Of a DNA stretch of 27,154 bases, positions 1 through 7,629 are shown piece after piece. The stretch's first letter is position 1, and the number at the start of each line of letters is the position of its first letter. The position numbers and the translations under genes were made by a program. Below the pieces are notes generated by a model. It was not told where the DNA came from, did not search any database, and worked only from the letters and a program-made list of their open reading frames with translations. The stretch comes from CAYFJO01 sp964343305 (lineage in GTDB: Bacteria > Planctomycetota > Planctomycetia > Pirellulales > Pirellulaceae), in the NCBI GenBank assembly GCA_964343305.1, contig CAYFJO010000110.1:1-27154 (forward strand), given 5' to 3'.

Positions 1-51
1 CCTCGACGCTGCGCCAATCTCAGCAAAAATCTCCGGCAGTGCCATTCGTGG

Positions 52-102
52 CAGGTACCTTTGTGCAAAGCACCCGTCGGGCCGTTCCGGCAAAGGTACC
101 TG
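52..102. repeat. 12-bp inverted repeat (CAGGTACCTTTG / CAAAGGTACCTG)
   Basis: Two perfect 12-bp arms at 52-63 and 91-102 flank a 27-nt spacer. The right arm runs on into TGACCCCTTTTTGAACC. The motif GGTACCTGACCCCTTTTT resembles dispersed palindromes I associate with REP/RAYT (IS200-like) elements in planctomycetes and other bacteria; that link is from memory and not tested. No transposase is visible within the window. It lies 90 nt upstream of the shell-protein gene and no other gene is recognisable in positions 1-191. Confidence 0.55.
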
Positions 103-191
103 ACCCCTTTTTGAACCATGCCCAAAAGTGCCCTGTTCCAGGCATGATCGAATCGCGGATGCTAGAATGAAGTGAGATGTGAGAGGATCCA

Positions 192-830
192 TTGAACCAA
201 TCGCTTGGAATGCTCGAAACGACTGGATACACACCCGCGATCGCCGCGCTGGATGTGATGGAGAAAGCCGCGTCGATTCGGGTGATTCAAGCGGAGTTGA
301 ACGACTTTTTGGGCGTTTGCCTGAAGCTGGCCGGTTCGGCGGACGATGTGGCGACGGCCATCGAGGCCGGGCGTCGAATTGCCGAACAAATGAACGGCCG
401 TCCGGTTGTCCAGGTCATTCGCCGTCCGGACAAGGAGGCTTGGAAAGCGATCGAAAGTCCGGCGGAGTATAATCCATTAATCCAGCAAGACGTTGTCCAT
501 CTGCCAGTCGAGGGCGCGGACGAACTAGAAACGAATGAGGTGCCTGTTTTGCCTGCAACCCAACCACTCGCTTTGGGCTTAATCGAAACACAGGGATTCA
601 CCGCGGTTTTTGAAGCCATTGACACGGCCTGTAAGGCCGCGAATGTCGAAGTCGTTGGCAAGGAAAAGTTGGGTGGCGGATATGTGACCGTGGTGATCAA
701 AGGCGATGTTGCAGCCGTCCATGCCGCCATTGAAGCGGGAACGGAGAAAGTGGCCGATTTGGGAACGCTTATCGCCGCCCACGTGATCGCACGGCCGTCG
801 GAAGCGGTTTTGAGCTTATTGCCGACGTAG
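192..830 (+). CDS. Tandem-domain bacterial microcompartment shell protein (BMC-T type)
   Basis: This 212-aa protein has two successive BMC (Pfam 00936-type) domains. The first spans about residues 4-85 and opens with LGMLETTGYTPAIAALDVM. The second spans about 125-208 and opens with LGLIETQGFTAVFEAIDTA, followed by the pore-loop-like GGGYVTVVIKGDVAAV. Tandem BMC proteins form pseudohexameric trimers in the facets of protein shells that enclose enzymes. The start is TTG at 192, preceded by GAGAGGA at 181-187. An in-frame TGA at 180-182 rules out an earlier start, and beginning at the ATG at 210 would cut the first strand of the domain. It is convergent with pyrF, 20 nt apart. No encapsulated enzyme or BMC-H/BMC-P gene is within the window; more of a locus could lie to the left. 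The family call is firm; the cargo is unknown. Confidence 0.9.
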   Translation: MNQSLGMLETTGYTPAIAALDVMEKAASIRVIQAELNDFLGVCLKLAGSADDVATAIEAGRRIAEQMNGRPVVQVIRRPDKEAWKAIESPAEYNPLIQQDVVHLPVEGADELETNEVPVLPATQPLALGLIETQGFTAVFEAIDTACKAANVEVVGKEKLGGGYVTVVIKGDVAAVHAAIEAGTEKVADLGTLIAAHVIARPSEAVLSLLPT

Positions 831-850
831 GTACTGAGTCCCCCGCTCGA

Positions 851-1783
851 TCAACTGCTCGTCAGCCGCCCCACACGCGTGTCGCTGCTCAATTGATCGA
901 TCATCTCCCGCGTGGCCGCCTCCACCGCTTCTTGCCAACGCCGCGGGCCGAAGCGCTCACGAAACTCTTCGCGCTGATGGGCAAAAATAATCGCACGAGA
1001 ACTGTTCACCACGGCACCTAAACCCTCGTCATCGAATGCGCCGTCAACATCGCGTGCGGAACCACCTTGTGCCCCGAACCCTGGAACCAAAATCCAACTG
1101 TGCGGCATGATCGATCGCAACTGTTGAAGCTGTTCCGGATAAGTCGCACCAACCACACTTCCCACCAATCCATAGTTGCACGTGCCCAAAGTGGAACTGG
1201 CCAGTTGTTCGACGTGTTCCGCGACGTGTTCATAAACTGGCCGGCCATCTGCCACGTGGTCTTGAAACAAACCGCTGCCGGGATTTGACGTTTTCACCAA
1301 AACGAAAATGCCCGCATCGTTCTCTCGAGCAACGTCCACAAATGGCGACAAGCTATCGTCGCCCAGATAAGGGCTTACCGTCAAAGCATCCGCACCCCAG
1401 ATGCTGGCTGGCGGCCGGCCGAGATAGGCTCGCGCATAACCCAAGGCCGTCGAGCCGATGTCGTTGCGTTTGCCATCCAAGATTACAAGCAGCCCTTTGT
1501 TGCGCGCGTAGGCAATCACTTCCGCCAGTGCCGACATGGCCGCAGGTCCCCACTGTTCGAAAAAAGCCGCTTGTGGCTTGACCGCGGGAACCAGCGGCGC
1601 GACCACATCGATCACGTGACAGCAAAACTCTTGGAACGCGGCCGCGACCACTTCCGGCGGAGCGTTGGCGGCGTCCTCAAACATTCCTTGTGGCAGACTC
1701 TCCATCCGCGGATCCAGTCCAACGACGACGGGATTCTTCAATGTTCGTATGGCATCCGCTAGCCGGTCGCTAAAACTTGCCAA
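851..1783 (-). CDS. pyrF: Orotidine 5'-phosphate decarboxylase (long, type 2)
   Basis: The enzyme converts orotidine monophosphate to UMP in the last step of pyrimidine synthesis in the cytoplasm. The catalytic Asp-Lys-Asp region is ILDGKRNDIGSTA, with D103, K105 and D108 of the 310-aa product. FVLVKTSNPGSG, VVGATYPEQL and ILVPGFGAQGG are typical of the longer mycobacterial-type subfamily. The start is TTG at 1781-1783, with AAGGAG seven bases upstream. The open frame continues to an ATG at 1996, but those 71 residues (rich in Arg, Cys and Trp) look noncoding, and the recognisable protein begins at ASFSDRLADAI. It is a stand-alone gene, convergent with the shell-protein gene. No other pyrimidine gene is present. 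Function is confident; the start is well supported but not proven. Confidence 0.95.
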   Translation of the reverse strand: MASFSDRLADAIRTLKNPVVVGLDPRMESLPQGMFEDAANAPPEVVAAAFQEFCCHVIDVVAPLVPAVKPQAAFFEQWGPAAMSALAEVIAYARNKGLLVILDGKRNDIGSTALGYARAYLGRPPASIWGADALTVSPYLGDDSLSPFVDVARENDAGIFVLVKTSNPGSGLFQDHVADGRPVYEHVAEHVEQLASSTLGTCNYGLVGSVVGATYPEQLQQLRSIMPHSWILVPGFGAQGGSARDVDGAFDDEGLGAVVNSSRAIIFAHQREEFRERFGPRRWQEAVEAATREMIDQLSSDTRVGRLTSS

Positions 1784-2343
1784 GTCGAAACTCCTTGAAC
1801 TCGGAAAAAGTGGACGGCAGATTGGATTCTGTCGACTCTCACGAGTTCGCACAAGCCGTCGCAGCCCAAACCTCGTGAAGCACGCCCTGTGGTTCGCAGC
1901 GATACGATGATGTTTCCGAAAAGGCCACCTTAAACATATTCCCGCCGCGCAAAGTTGTTGATGCCAGCCCCAACTTGGTCTGCAATTTGATAGCACCGCT
2001 GGCGATGCGAGGAATCGTTGCGGCTATCTTGCCTAAAACACTGCGCACATTCGAATCCACACCAACCCGACGCGCAAGCGAGGGGCCACGTCCAAGACCC
2101 CTCGCTTGCGCGTCGGGTTAGTGAATAATCCGCGCTAAACCAGCGGCGATTGTGTGAATTGGCGACGTGTGATGGGTTGCTTGCGCATGCTTGTCTTCCT
2201 CGTGGCTCGTTCAATCTCTGCGGGTTCTGACGAATTTGTCGGTTTGGCAAAAGACAACGAATATATCGATCCGATGTCAATTTGGTGAAAGTACTTGGAT
2301 TTGTGGGCTGATTTGCAATACACGTTGAAGAGGTCACCACTGA
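1784..2343. other. 560-nt divergent intergenic region
   Basis: This lies between the true start of pyrF (leftward) and the TPR/barrel gene (rightward), so it should carry both promoters. The reading frames here (for example 1930-2400 on the minus strand) have no recognisable domain and read straight through the palindrome at 2064-2119, so I treat them as chance. Apart from that palindrome I see no convincing structural element and no promoter with good -35/-10 spacing. Confidence 0.6.
2064..2119. repeat. Perfect 22-bp inverted repeat, planctomycete-type palindrome
   Basis: Arms at 2064-2085 and 2098-2119 are exact reverse complements around a 12-nt loop. The arm contains ACCCGACGCGCAAGCGAGGG, closely resembling a dispersed repeat I recall from Rhodopirellula/Pirellula intergenic regions (the 'SLTRRAS' pseudo-peptide of overpredicted ORFs). 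It sits between two divergent genes, where a conventional terminator is not expected, and no T-run follows either arm. It is more likely a REP-like repeat or a protein-binding/cruciform site. Confidence 0.85.
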
Positions 2344-4053
2344 ATGTTCCGTGGTCGCAAGGGGTTGTTCTGGCTGATTTTCATTTGCATTGTGCTGCAA
2401 TTAATGCCAAACAGTCCACACTCAACGTCCGCTCAACAAGTGCCGCGGCTACTTTCCGCTGGTAACGCACATTATGGCGGGGCGGATACGTTTGAGCAAA
2501 TCCTGGACGCTGCCCATCTCAATCTTGCGAATCTCGATGATCCTCTGTTGGCCGAACCTCTGCTGGATCGGTTGAGCGAAATGGCGTTCGAAGCCGAGCG
2601 TCGCGGTGCTTTGCTGAATGCCGAGCAGTTGTTTCGCTTGATCTTGAATCATGATCCCGACCGCATCAATGAAACAGCCGCGCTTGGCAAGGTGCTTGTC
2701 AAGCAACTCAAGACATCGGAAGCGATTGAGTTTTTGCGCAGCGCACGGCGGCGTTTCCCGCACAGCGCCCATCTCATCTCGCTGTTGGGTCAGGCCTATC
2801 TTCAAAACGAACAAGAAAGCCGCGCGGTCAACTTGTTTGAACGTGCCTACTCGATCGATCCCCACACGCCCGACGTCGGTTACTATCTCGGAGAACGATA
2901 TCTCAAATGGGGGAATCCCGTCGATGCGTTAAACGCGATGATGTACGCGCCCACTTCGACGCGGGAAATCGGGTGGTCGCAGGATTTGACGATGGGCGGC
3001 GCGCTCGGAAAGCTCAACTTGTTGAGCGAAGCGACCAGCCACTACCGAAAGGTGCTGAGCGAATCAAGTAACGAGTATTTGACCGGACTGGCCGCTCAGT
3101 ATTTGAACGAAACGAACGAGGCACTGGTGTCGCGCGAGTGGCTGCGAGGGTCGCTCAAGATCACGTCGCAATATGATAACGATCCCGGCATCGTGCCGAC
3201 GTTCAACTCGGTAGGTGTGCCGGCGAAGAATTCACGATCCAGCGCGGGGAATCAATATCTGCTGCGGCTCAGTTACGATCTGGTTCGCTCGTATAACTAT
3301 GACGTGACACTGGGCTATACGTTTCACAGCACACAAAACTATCGGAATCACAATTTCGATCTGCTGGATAACGTCGCGTATTTGCTCATTCAGCGGCGGT
3401 TGCTGTGGCGAGACCAGCCGACGTATACCGGTGTGCGGATCGATTACGACTATTTGACCTTGGGCAACCAGAGTTTCGTCCAACGGCCCGGTGTTGCGCC
3501 TTACATCACGATGCTCGAAGACGATTGGACGTCGACCACGTATCATGGCCGCATCGGCATGTACGATTATTTCGGACAGGGCATCTTCAATGGCACTGCG
3601 TTTGATCTTGATTCGCTCAATGGCATGGTTGGCATGACACGGGCGCGCAAGTTTGGCCGCGAACGAAACAAGCTCTTGTCACTCGGTTATCAATTCGATG
3701 TAAACAGTTCCGACGGCCGCAACAACGCTTATCAAGGTCACAAGTTCACCAGCAACGTTTTGTGGAATCTGCCTGGCGACGATGTCCAGATGAGCATGTC
3801 GGCCGAGTATTATCTGCGCAAGTACAACGACCCACACACTTTTTTTCTGATCGAGCGATCGGACCGAGAGGTTTTGTTAGTCGGATCGCTTCTTTACGAA
3901 ATGCGACCGCAACTCTTCTTGACATTTGATGTCGTCTATGACCACAACCGTTCGAATCTGAGCCTCAACACGTACAAGCATCTCACGTATGACCTGGGTG
4001 TCGAGTATCGCTTTCCGCGCAGTTGGGCCCGCCGCAGCCGCGAGATTCCATAG
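2344..4053 (+). CDS. Secreted TPR protein with C-terminal outer-membrane beta-barrel-like region
   Basis: This 569-aa protein has a signal peptide at about residues 1-31 (hydrophobic run LFWLIFICIVLQL, then STSAQQ). Degenerate TPR-type helical repeats follow at about 60-200, with patterns such as LLGQAYLQNEQESRAVNLFERAYSID. From about residue 260 to the end it has alternating, Tyr/Arg-rich strands (YLLRLSYDLV, YDVTLGYTFHST, LSLGYQFDVNS, DLGVEYRFP), as expected of an outer-membrane barrel. TPR-plus-barrel proteins often serve in export of polysaccharide or other surface material, but no specific family is recognised. The ATG at 2344 follows a weak GAAGAGG. It is convergent with the biosynthetic operon, with only 19 nt between stops, so a functional link is possible but unproven. 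The final aromatic residue common in barrels is absent (it ends RSREIP). Confidence 0.75.
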   Translation: MFRGRKGLFWLIFICIVLQLMPNSPHSTSAQQVPRLLSAGNAHYGGADTFEQILDAAHLNLANLDDPLLAEPLLDRLSEMAFEAERRGALLNAEQLFRLILNHDPDRINETAALGKVLVKQLKTSEAIEFLRSARRRFPHSAHLISLLGQAYLQNEQESRAVNLFERAYSIDPHTPDVGYYLGERYLKWGNPVDALNAMMYAPTSTREIGWSQDLTMGGALGKLNLLSEATSHYRKVLSESSNEYLTGLAAQYLNETNEALVSREWLRGSLKITSQYDNDPGIVPTFNSVGVPAKNSRSSAGNQYLLRLSYDLVRSYNYDVTLGYTFHSTQNYRNHNFDLLDNVAYLLIQRRLLWRDQPTYTGVRIDYDYLTLGNQSFVQRPGVAPYITMLEDDWTSTTYHGRIGMYDYFGQGIFNGTAFDLDSLNGMVGMTRARKFGRERNKLLSLGYQFDVNSSDGRNNAYQGHKFTSNVLWNLPGDDVQMSMSAEYYLRKYNDPHTFFLIERSDREVLLVGSLLYEMRPQLFLTFDVVYDHNRSNLSLNTYKHLTYDLGVEYRFPRSWARRSREIP

Positions 4054-4072
4054 TGGTCACCGGTCTGTGCGC

Positions 4073-6259
4073 TTATTCACCAACCTGCTCAAACAGGATC
4101 TCGCCCGCGTCTGTTTCGACGACCAGGCCGACGACCCAATCGGATTCAGAAACGTAGGTGCGAATGCGTCGCGGAACCGAATCCTCGACAAAGCCGACCG
4201 AGGGTGGGCAAGCGAAAGTTGATACGACACACGCATCGGCGTCGAAATCGTTGTTTTCCCTGCCGGGTGAATCCAAGAGACCCGTCATTTCAATCGCCGG
4301 ATATCGAAAGAACGGACCCGTCAAATCCAGCACCAGTCCGACCCACGGCCTCAGCATCGGCCGCACATCGATCGCATCGTGCCATTTCACGCGACGATCT
4401 TCGATGAACGGCACACGCGACAATCCCAGCCACAACCAATACAGCACACTGTTCCGTGTGCCCTGATAATCGAGCGCGTAAAACGCATGGTCAACAACAT
4501 TGGCGGTCAGCGTCGCACCGAAGGGCGATTCGAAGACATAGTTGCCGACATCGTTGACGCGGCAGCGAATCGATTCTTTGACCGGCTCGCCATTTTGCAC
4601 CGCGCGATACGCGTATTCACGCCTGGCGATGTTGTCGAAACACTCGGAAATGTGGCTGTCGAACGTCACACCGTGAATGCGAGCGTCTTCGTCGGGAATC
4701 CCCGCGGTGTAGTACACAGAGCCTTTGCCATTTTCCTCGACATAGTGCCGAAGCCGAAACGGAATCGTTGTTGCGCCGACTTGGGCCGTCGTCTGTATCT
4801 GCACGTGCAAGTGCGGCACGGGCGATCGTCCCGAGTTTCCACAGTAGCCGATGATTTCACCCGGCTTGACGCGCTGGCCTTCTTTGACCCGCACCGATCC
4901 CTTCTTGAGATGGCACAGCTTTACGAACGTGCCTTCGTCCAATTGAATGATGACCAGGTTTCCCCAGTTGTTGCCAAAATTGTTGGAATTAATCGGGCGG
5001 TCGTCGACATGATCGATCGTCTTGGCGACCGTGCCGCGCCCCGGCGACAACACGGGTGTATTGAAGGTGTAGAAATTATCCAGTTGCTTGGGCGAACCTT
5101 CGTACTTGCGGCCCGGTTCGTCCAGCACTTCAAAATCGAGCGCGAATCGCCAATCGCCGCGATGAGTCATTTCGCCGTCGACACCTTGCGTCACGACGCG
5201 CTGGCCGGCGAACGGGCACAACATCGTCGGAAATCCGTACTCGGGAAACCGCGCCACATCCGTGCGGAATTTGCGAAAGTTCTCTTCCGGCGAGAGCGGC
5301 GCGAAAGGTGTCACATGGATGTGCATCGGTGCGGTGCGCAGCTTCATCACATACAACACCAACAGCACGACGACATTGAACGGCAACGCAATCGGCAAAA
5401 AGTCGAGTGGTTCAAAAATGTTGGTGACGGCAACCGCAACCGCTGCGCAAAACGCGGACCCCACCGCGACCAACACCAATGATCCGCGCGACGGCACAAA
5501 GAAAATGCCGCCCAACGCGATGCCGCAAAACATGAAGTTGAACGCCAGATGCGTGGCGGCTTCATAACTGTACGAAAACGGCAGCACTGCGAGTGTCAAC
5601 ATGCCGACGGCGTATCCCAATGCGGCGTAGACCACCATCAACCGCGAGTAGATCAACATTGCCACCAGCACGATCACGCCGATCGTGACGTGTGGCACAA
5701 ACAAGATTTTGGCGAACGACTCGAAAAAACAGGCGACGTGCAAATATCCCGGCGCCTGTGTCAGCGTCAGAGGTGTCGATTCTTCGACTGGCGGTGTTTG
5801 CATCGACGTCAAAAGGAAAAAGACCAGAATGTGTGCCAGCACGAATGGCAAGCTCATCGACGGCAGTCCCCAATGGCGATGCATTTGGCTGGCCAGTCCG
5901 ACGGTGATGAACATCGTCAGCACGCCGCAGACGGCGAGTAATACAAACAAGCCAACGACTGAAAACGGCGCGGCAAGATAGAGCTGACCCAATGCCAGCG
6001 ACGTGAGCAGGCTATTAAACAAATAGCTGCCGCCGCGAATCGATTCGCGATCGAATCCCAGAAAATGCGCCACGGCGAAACTGATCAAGAGTCCGCAAAG
6101 GCCGATCAAGCCACCCAGAGGCGACCACATTGTCGCAACCAGCAATATCGCCCCCAGCCACCGCCGGTTGGAAAAATAGATGATGGCGTAAGTGTACAGG
6201 ATCGCGTCGAGCGGGTATTTCCAAAATGGATCGTCGCGTTCGATGGGTTTGTCGATCAT
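4073..6259 (-). CDS. Urea-transporter-like membrane domain fused to an M23 metallopeptidase
   Basis: This 728-aa protein has two parts. Residues about 15-305 are hydrophobic, with many membrane helices and an SLC14/urea-transporter-like signature (GGSYLFNSLLTSLALGQ; repeated later around SYEAATHLAFNFMFCGIALG). Residues about 345-500 are an M23 (LytM-type) peptidase: QGVDGEMTHRGDWRFALDF gives candidate zinc ligands H366 and D375, H450 lies in KLCHLKKG, and H483 and H485 lie in PVPHLHVQI, so the active site appears complete. About 225 further residues follow without a recognised domain. M23 enzymes cut peptide bridges in peptidoglycan or other Gly-rich peptides. The ATG at 6259 overlaps the preceding stop by one base (TGATG), indicating translational coupling; a TTG three bases earlier is possible. 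It is the last gene of the operon. True substrates of channel and peptidase are unknown. Confidence 0.88.
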   Translation of the reverse strand: MIDKPIERDDPFWKYPLDAILYTYAIIYFSNRRWLGAILLVATMWSPLGGLIGLCGLLISFAVAHFLGFDRESIRGGSYLFNSLLTSLALGQLYLAAPFSVVGLFVLLAVCGVLTMFITVGLASQMHRHWGLPSMSLPFVLAHILVFFLLTSMQTPPVEESTPLTLTQAPGYLHVACFFESFAKILFVPHVTIGVIVLVAMLIYSRLMVVYAALGYAVGMLTLAVLPFSYSYEAATHLAFNFMFCGIALGGIFFVPSRGSLVLVAVGSAFCAAVAVAVTNIFEPLDFLPIALPFNVVVLLVLYVMKLRTAPMHIHVTPFAPLSPEENFRKFRTDVARFPEYGFPTMLCPFAGQRVVTQGVDGEMTHRGDWRFALDFEVLDEPGRKYEGSPKQLDNFYTFNTPVLSPGRGTVAKTIDHVDDRPINSNNFGNNWGNLVIIQLDEGTFVKLCHLKKGSVRVKEGQRVKPGEIIGYCGNSGRSPVPHLHVQIQTTAQVGATTIPFRLRHYVEENGKGSVYYTAGIPDEDARIHGVTFDSHISECFDNIARREYAYRAVQNGEPVKESIRCRVNDVGNYVFESPFGATLTANVVDHAFYALDYQGTRNSVLYWLWLGLSRVPFIEDRRVKWHDAIDVRPMLRPWVGLVLDLTGPFFRYPAIEMTGLLDSPGRENNDFDADACVVSTFACPPSVGFVEDSVPRRIRTYVSESDWVVGLVVETDAGEILFEQVGE

Positions 6260-7629
6260 CAATTCACAGTCGTGGGTTCCTGCGTCTGTAGCCGCTCGGG
6301 GACCTGCTCCAATCCTTCCACGTATTCGAGGTTTTCTCCCTGGCGAATTACGTCGACTTGTCCGTTGCTGCCAATGATCACAACGGCTGGCCGGTAGGCG
6401 ATGAACTGCATCGATTGCGTGACGTTGTATGCGCCGACGGGATGAACGACGAGTCGGTCGCCGGGATTCATGTGTGGCAGTGGCGCGTCTTCACGCACAA
6501 CATCGATGTTCATGCACAACGGGCCGTAAACCTTCGTTGAGCCAATGGGGCCATGACTCTCCTGAGCGGGTTGAATATCAAATTTGTACCACGCGGCTGT
6601 GTACAACAGATTGACTCCCGCGTCGACGACAATCGCACGACCGCCGTCACCCGTGCGCCGCGAATCGACAACCGTCGTGATCAAATGGCCGGCTTCGTCA
6701 ACGAGCGCGCGGCCCGTTTCCAAATACAACGTCGGCTGGGGCATATCGCGGGGCAGGTTTTCATTCAATGTTCCGCAGATCGCTTCGGCGTATTGTTGAA
6801 ACGACGGCACGACTTCCTTGCCGGGCAAATATTGAAAGTGCAACGTGTTGGCCGATGCAAATCCGCCACCCGCGTTGATATATTCGACTTGGATGCCGAA
6901 CTGGTCACGGGCCGCCCACAACAACGTCACGAGTTTGCTGATTGAAATCTCGTATTGGCCCGGATCGAGAATGAACGTGCCGATGTGCGAATGCAGTCCG
7001 ACCAGCCGTAGGTTGCGACTGACGTAAATCCGCTTGATGGCCAGCATCGCGTCGCCATTTTCGTAGTTAAAACCAAACTTGGACCACGCAGGTTCACAGC
7101 CGGTCTCGAGATTCACTCGGATCGCCACATCCACCGTGCGGTCCGATTCGGCGGCGATTTCTTCCAATTCGCCGATCTCATGAAAGTTATCAATCTGGAT
7201 CTTTGCCTGTTCCGCGATGGCCTGCCGCAAGATGGCGTCGGTTTTATACGGGCCATTCAAAATGATCTGGTCGCCGGGAATTCCCAGGTTGCGGGCCTTT
7301 TCATATTCAAAGTCCGACACCACCTCGGCAATGGAACCTTCGCTGTGAAAGACGCTACAAATTGCCCTCAGGTAATTGGTCTTGTACGACCAGGCAAATT
7401 GCACCTTGGGGTAGCGTGTGCTGAACGCGCGATAGGCCTCGCGATATTTTTCACGCAGTTTCTTTTCAGAAAAGACAAACAACGGCGAACCGTATTGTTC
7501 GACCAGTTTGTCGATCGACACACCATCAATCTTATCGACGATTTCGTCCGTGTTCCCGTGGCCGTGTTTGTCCAGGAAGTTGTTGACGTTTCGCTTGATC
7601 GTCGGTGGGACATACAGTTTCTTATGCAT
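6259..7629 (-). CDS. Diaminopimelate-decarboxylase-like PLP enzyme (fold-type III)
   Basis: This 456-aa protein has the alanine-racemase/ornithine-decarboxylase fold of LysA-like decarboxylases. The PLP lysine is K83 in AWSYKTN. GLHSHIGT (213-217), INAGGGFA (251-258) and LETGRALVDEAG (303-314) form the cofactor and phosphate site. YGPLC (C372) and GAYN (Y401) are the usual C-terminal active-site residues. LysA normally has Cys-Glu-Ser/x-x-Asp here, whereas this protein has CMNID, so the Glu that helps recognise diaminopimelate is replaced and the substrate may differ. An extra N-terminal segment of about 38 residues precedes the catalytic fold. AGGAG lies nine bases upstream of the ATG, and the start overlaps the ATP-grasp gene by 8 nt. 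Placement between an ATP-grasp ligase and a peptidase argues against plain lysine synthesis. Family sure, substrate inferred unknown. Confidence 0.9.
   Translation of the reverse strand: MHKKLYVPPTIKRNVNNFLDKHGHGNTDEIVDKIDGVSIDKLVEQYGSPLFVFSEKKLREKYREAYRAFSTRYPKVQFAWSYKTNYLRAICSVFHSEGSIAEVVSDFEYEKARNLGIPGDQIILNGPYKTDAILRQAIAEQAKIQIDNFHEIGELEEIAAESDRTVDVAIRVNLETGCEPAWSKFGFNYENGDAMLAIKRIYVSRNLRLVGLHSHIGTFILDPGQYEISISKLVTLLWAARDQFGIQVEYINAGGGFASANTLHFQYLPGKEVVPSFQQYAEAICGTLNENLPRDMPQPTLYLETGRALVDEAGHLITTVVDSRRTGDGGRAIVVDAGVNLLYTAAWYKFDIQPAQESHGPIGSTKVYGPLCMNIDVVREDAPLPHMNPGDRLVVHPVGAYNVTQSMQFIAYRPAVVIIGSNGQVDVIRQGENLEYVEGLEQVPERLQTQEPTTVN

Noticed and set aside
1930..2400. 156-aa reading frame on the minus strand
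   Set aside because: It runs through the palindrome at 2064-2119 and over the start of the TPR/barrel gene, has no domain, and its composition is not protein-like.
4379..5482. 367-aa plus-strand reading frame
   Set aside because: It is antisense to the clearly recognisable channel/M23 gene, is rich in Arg/His, and shows no family signature.
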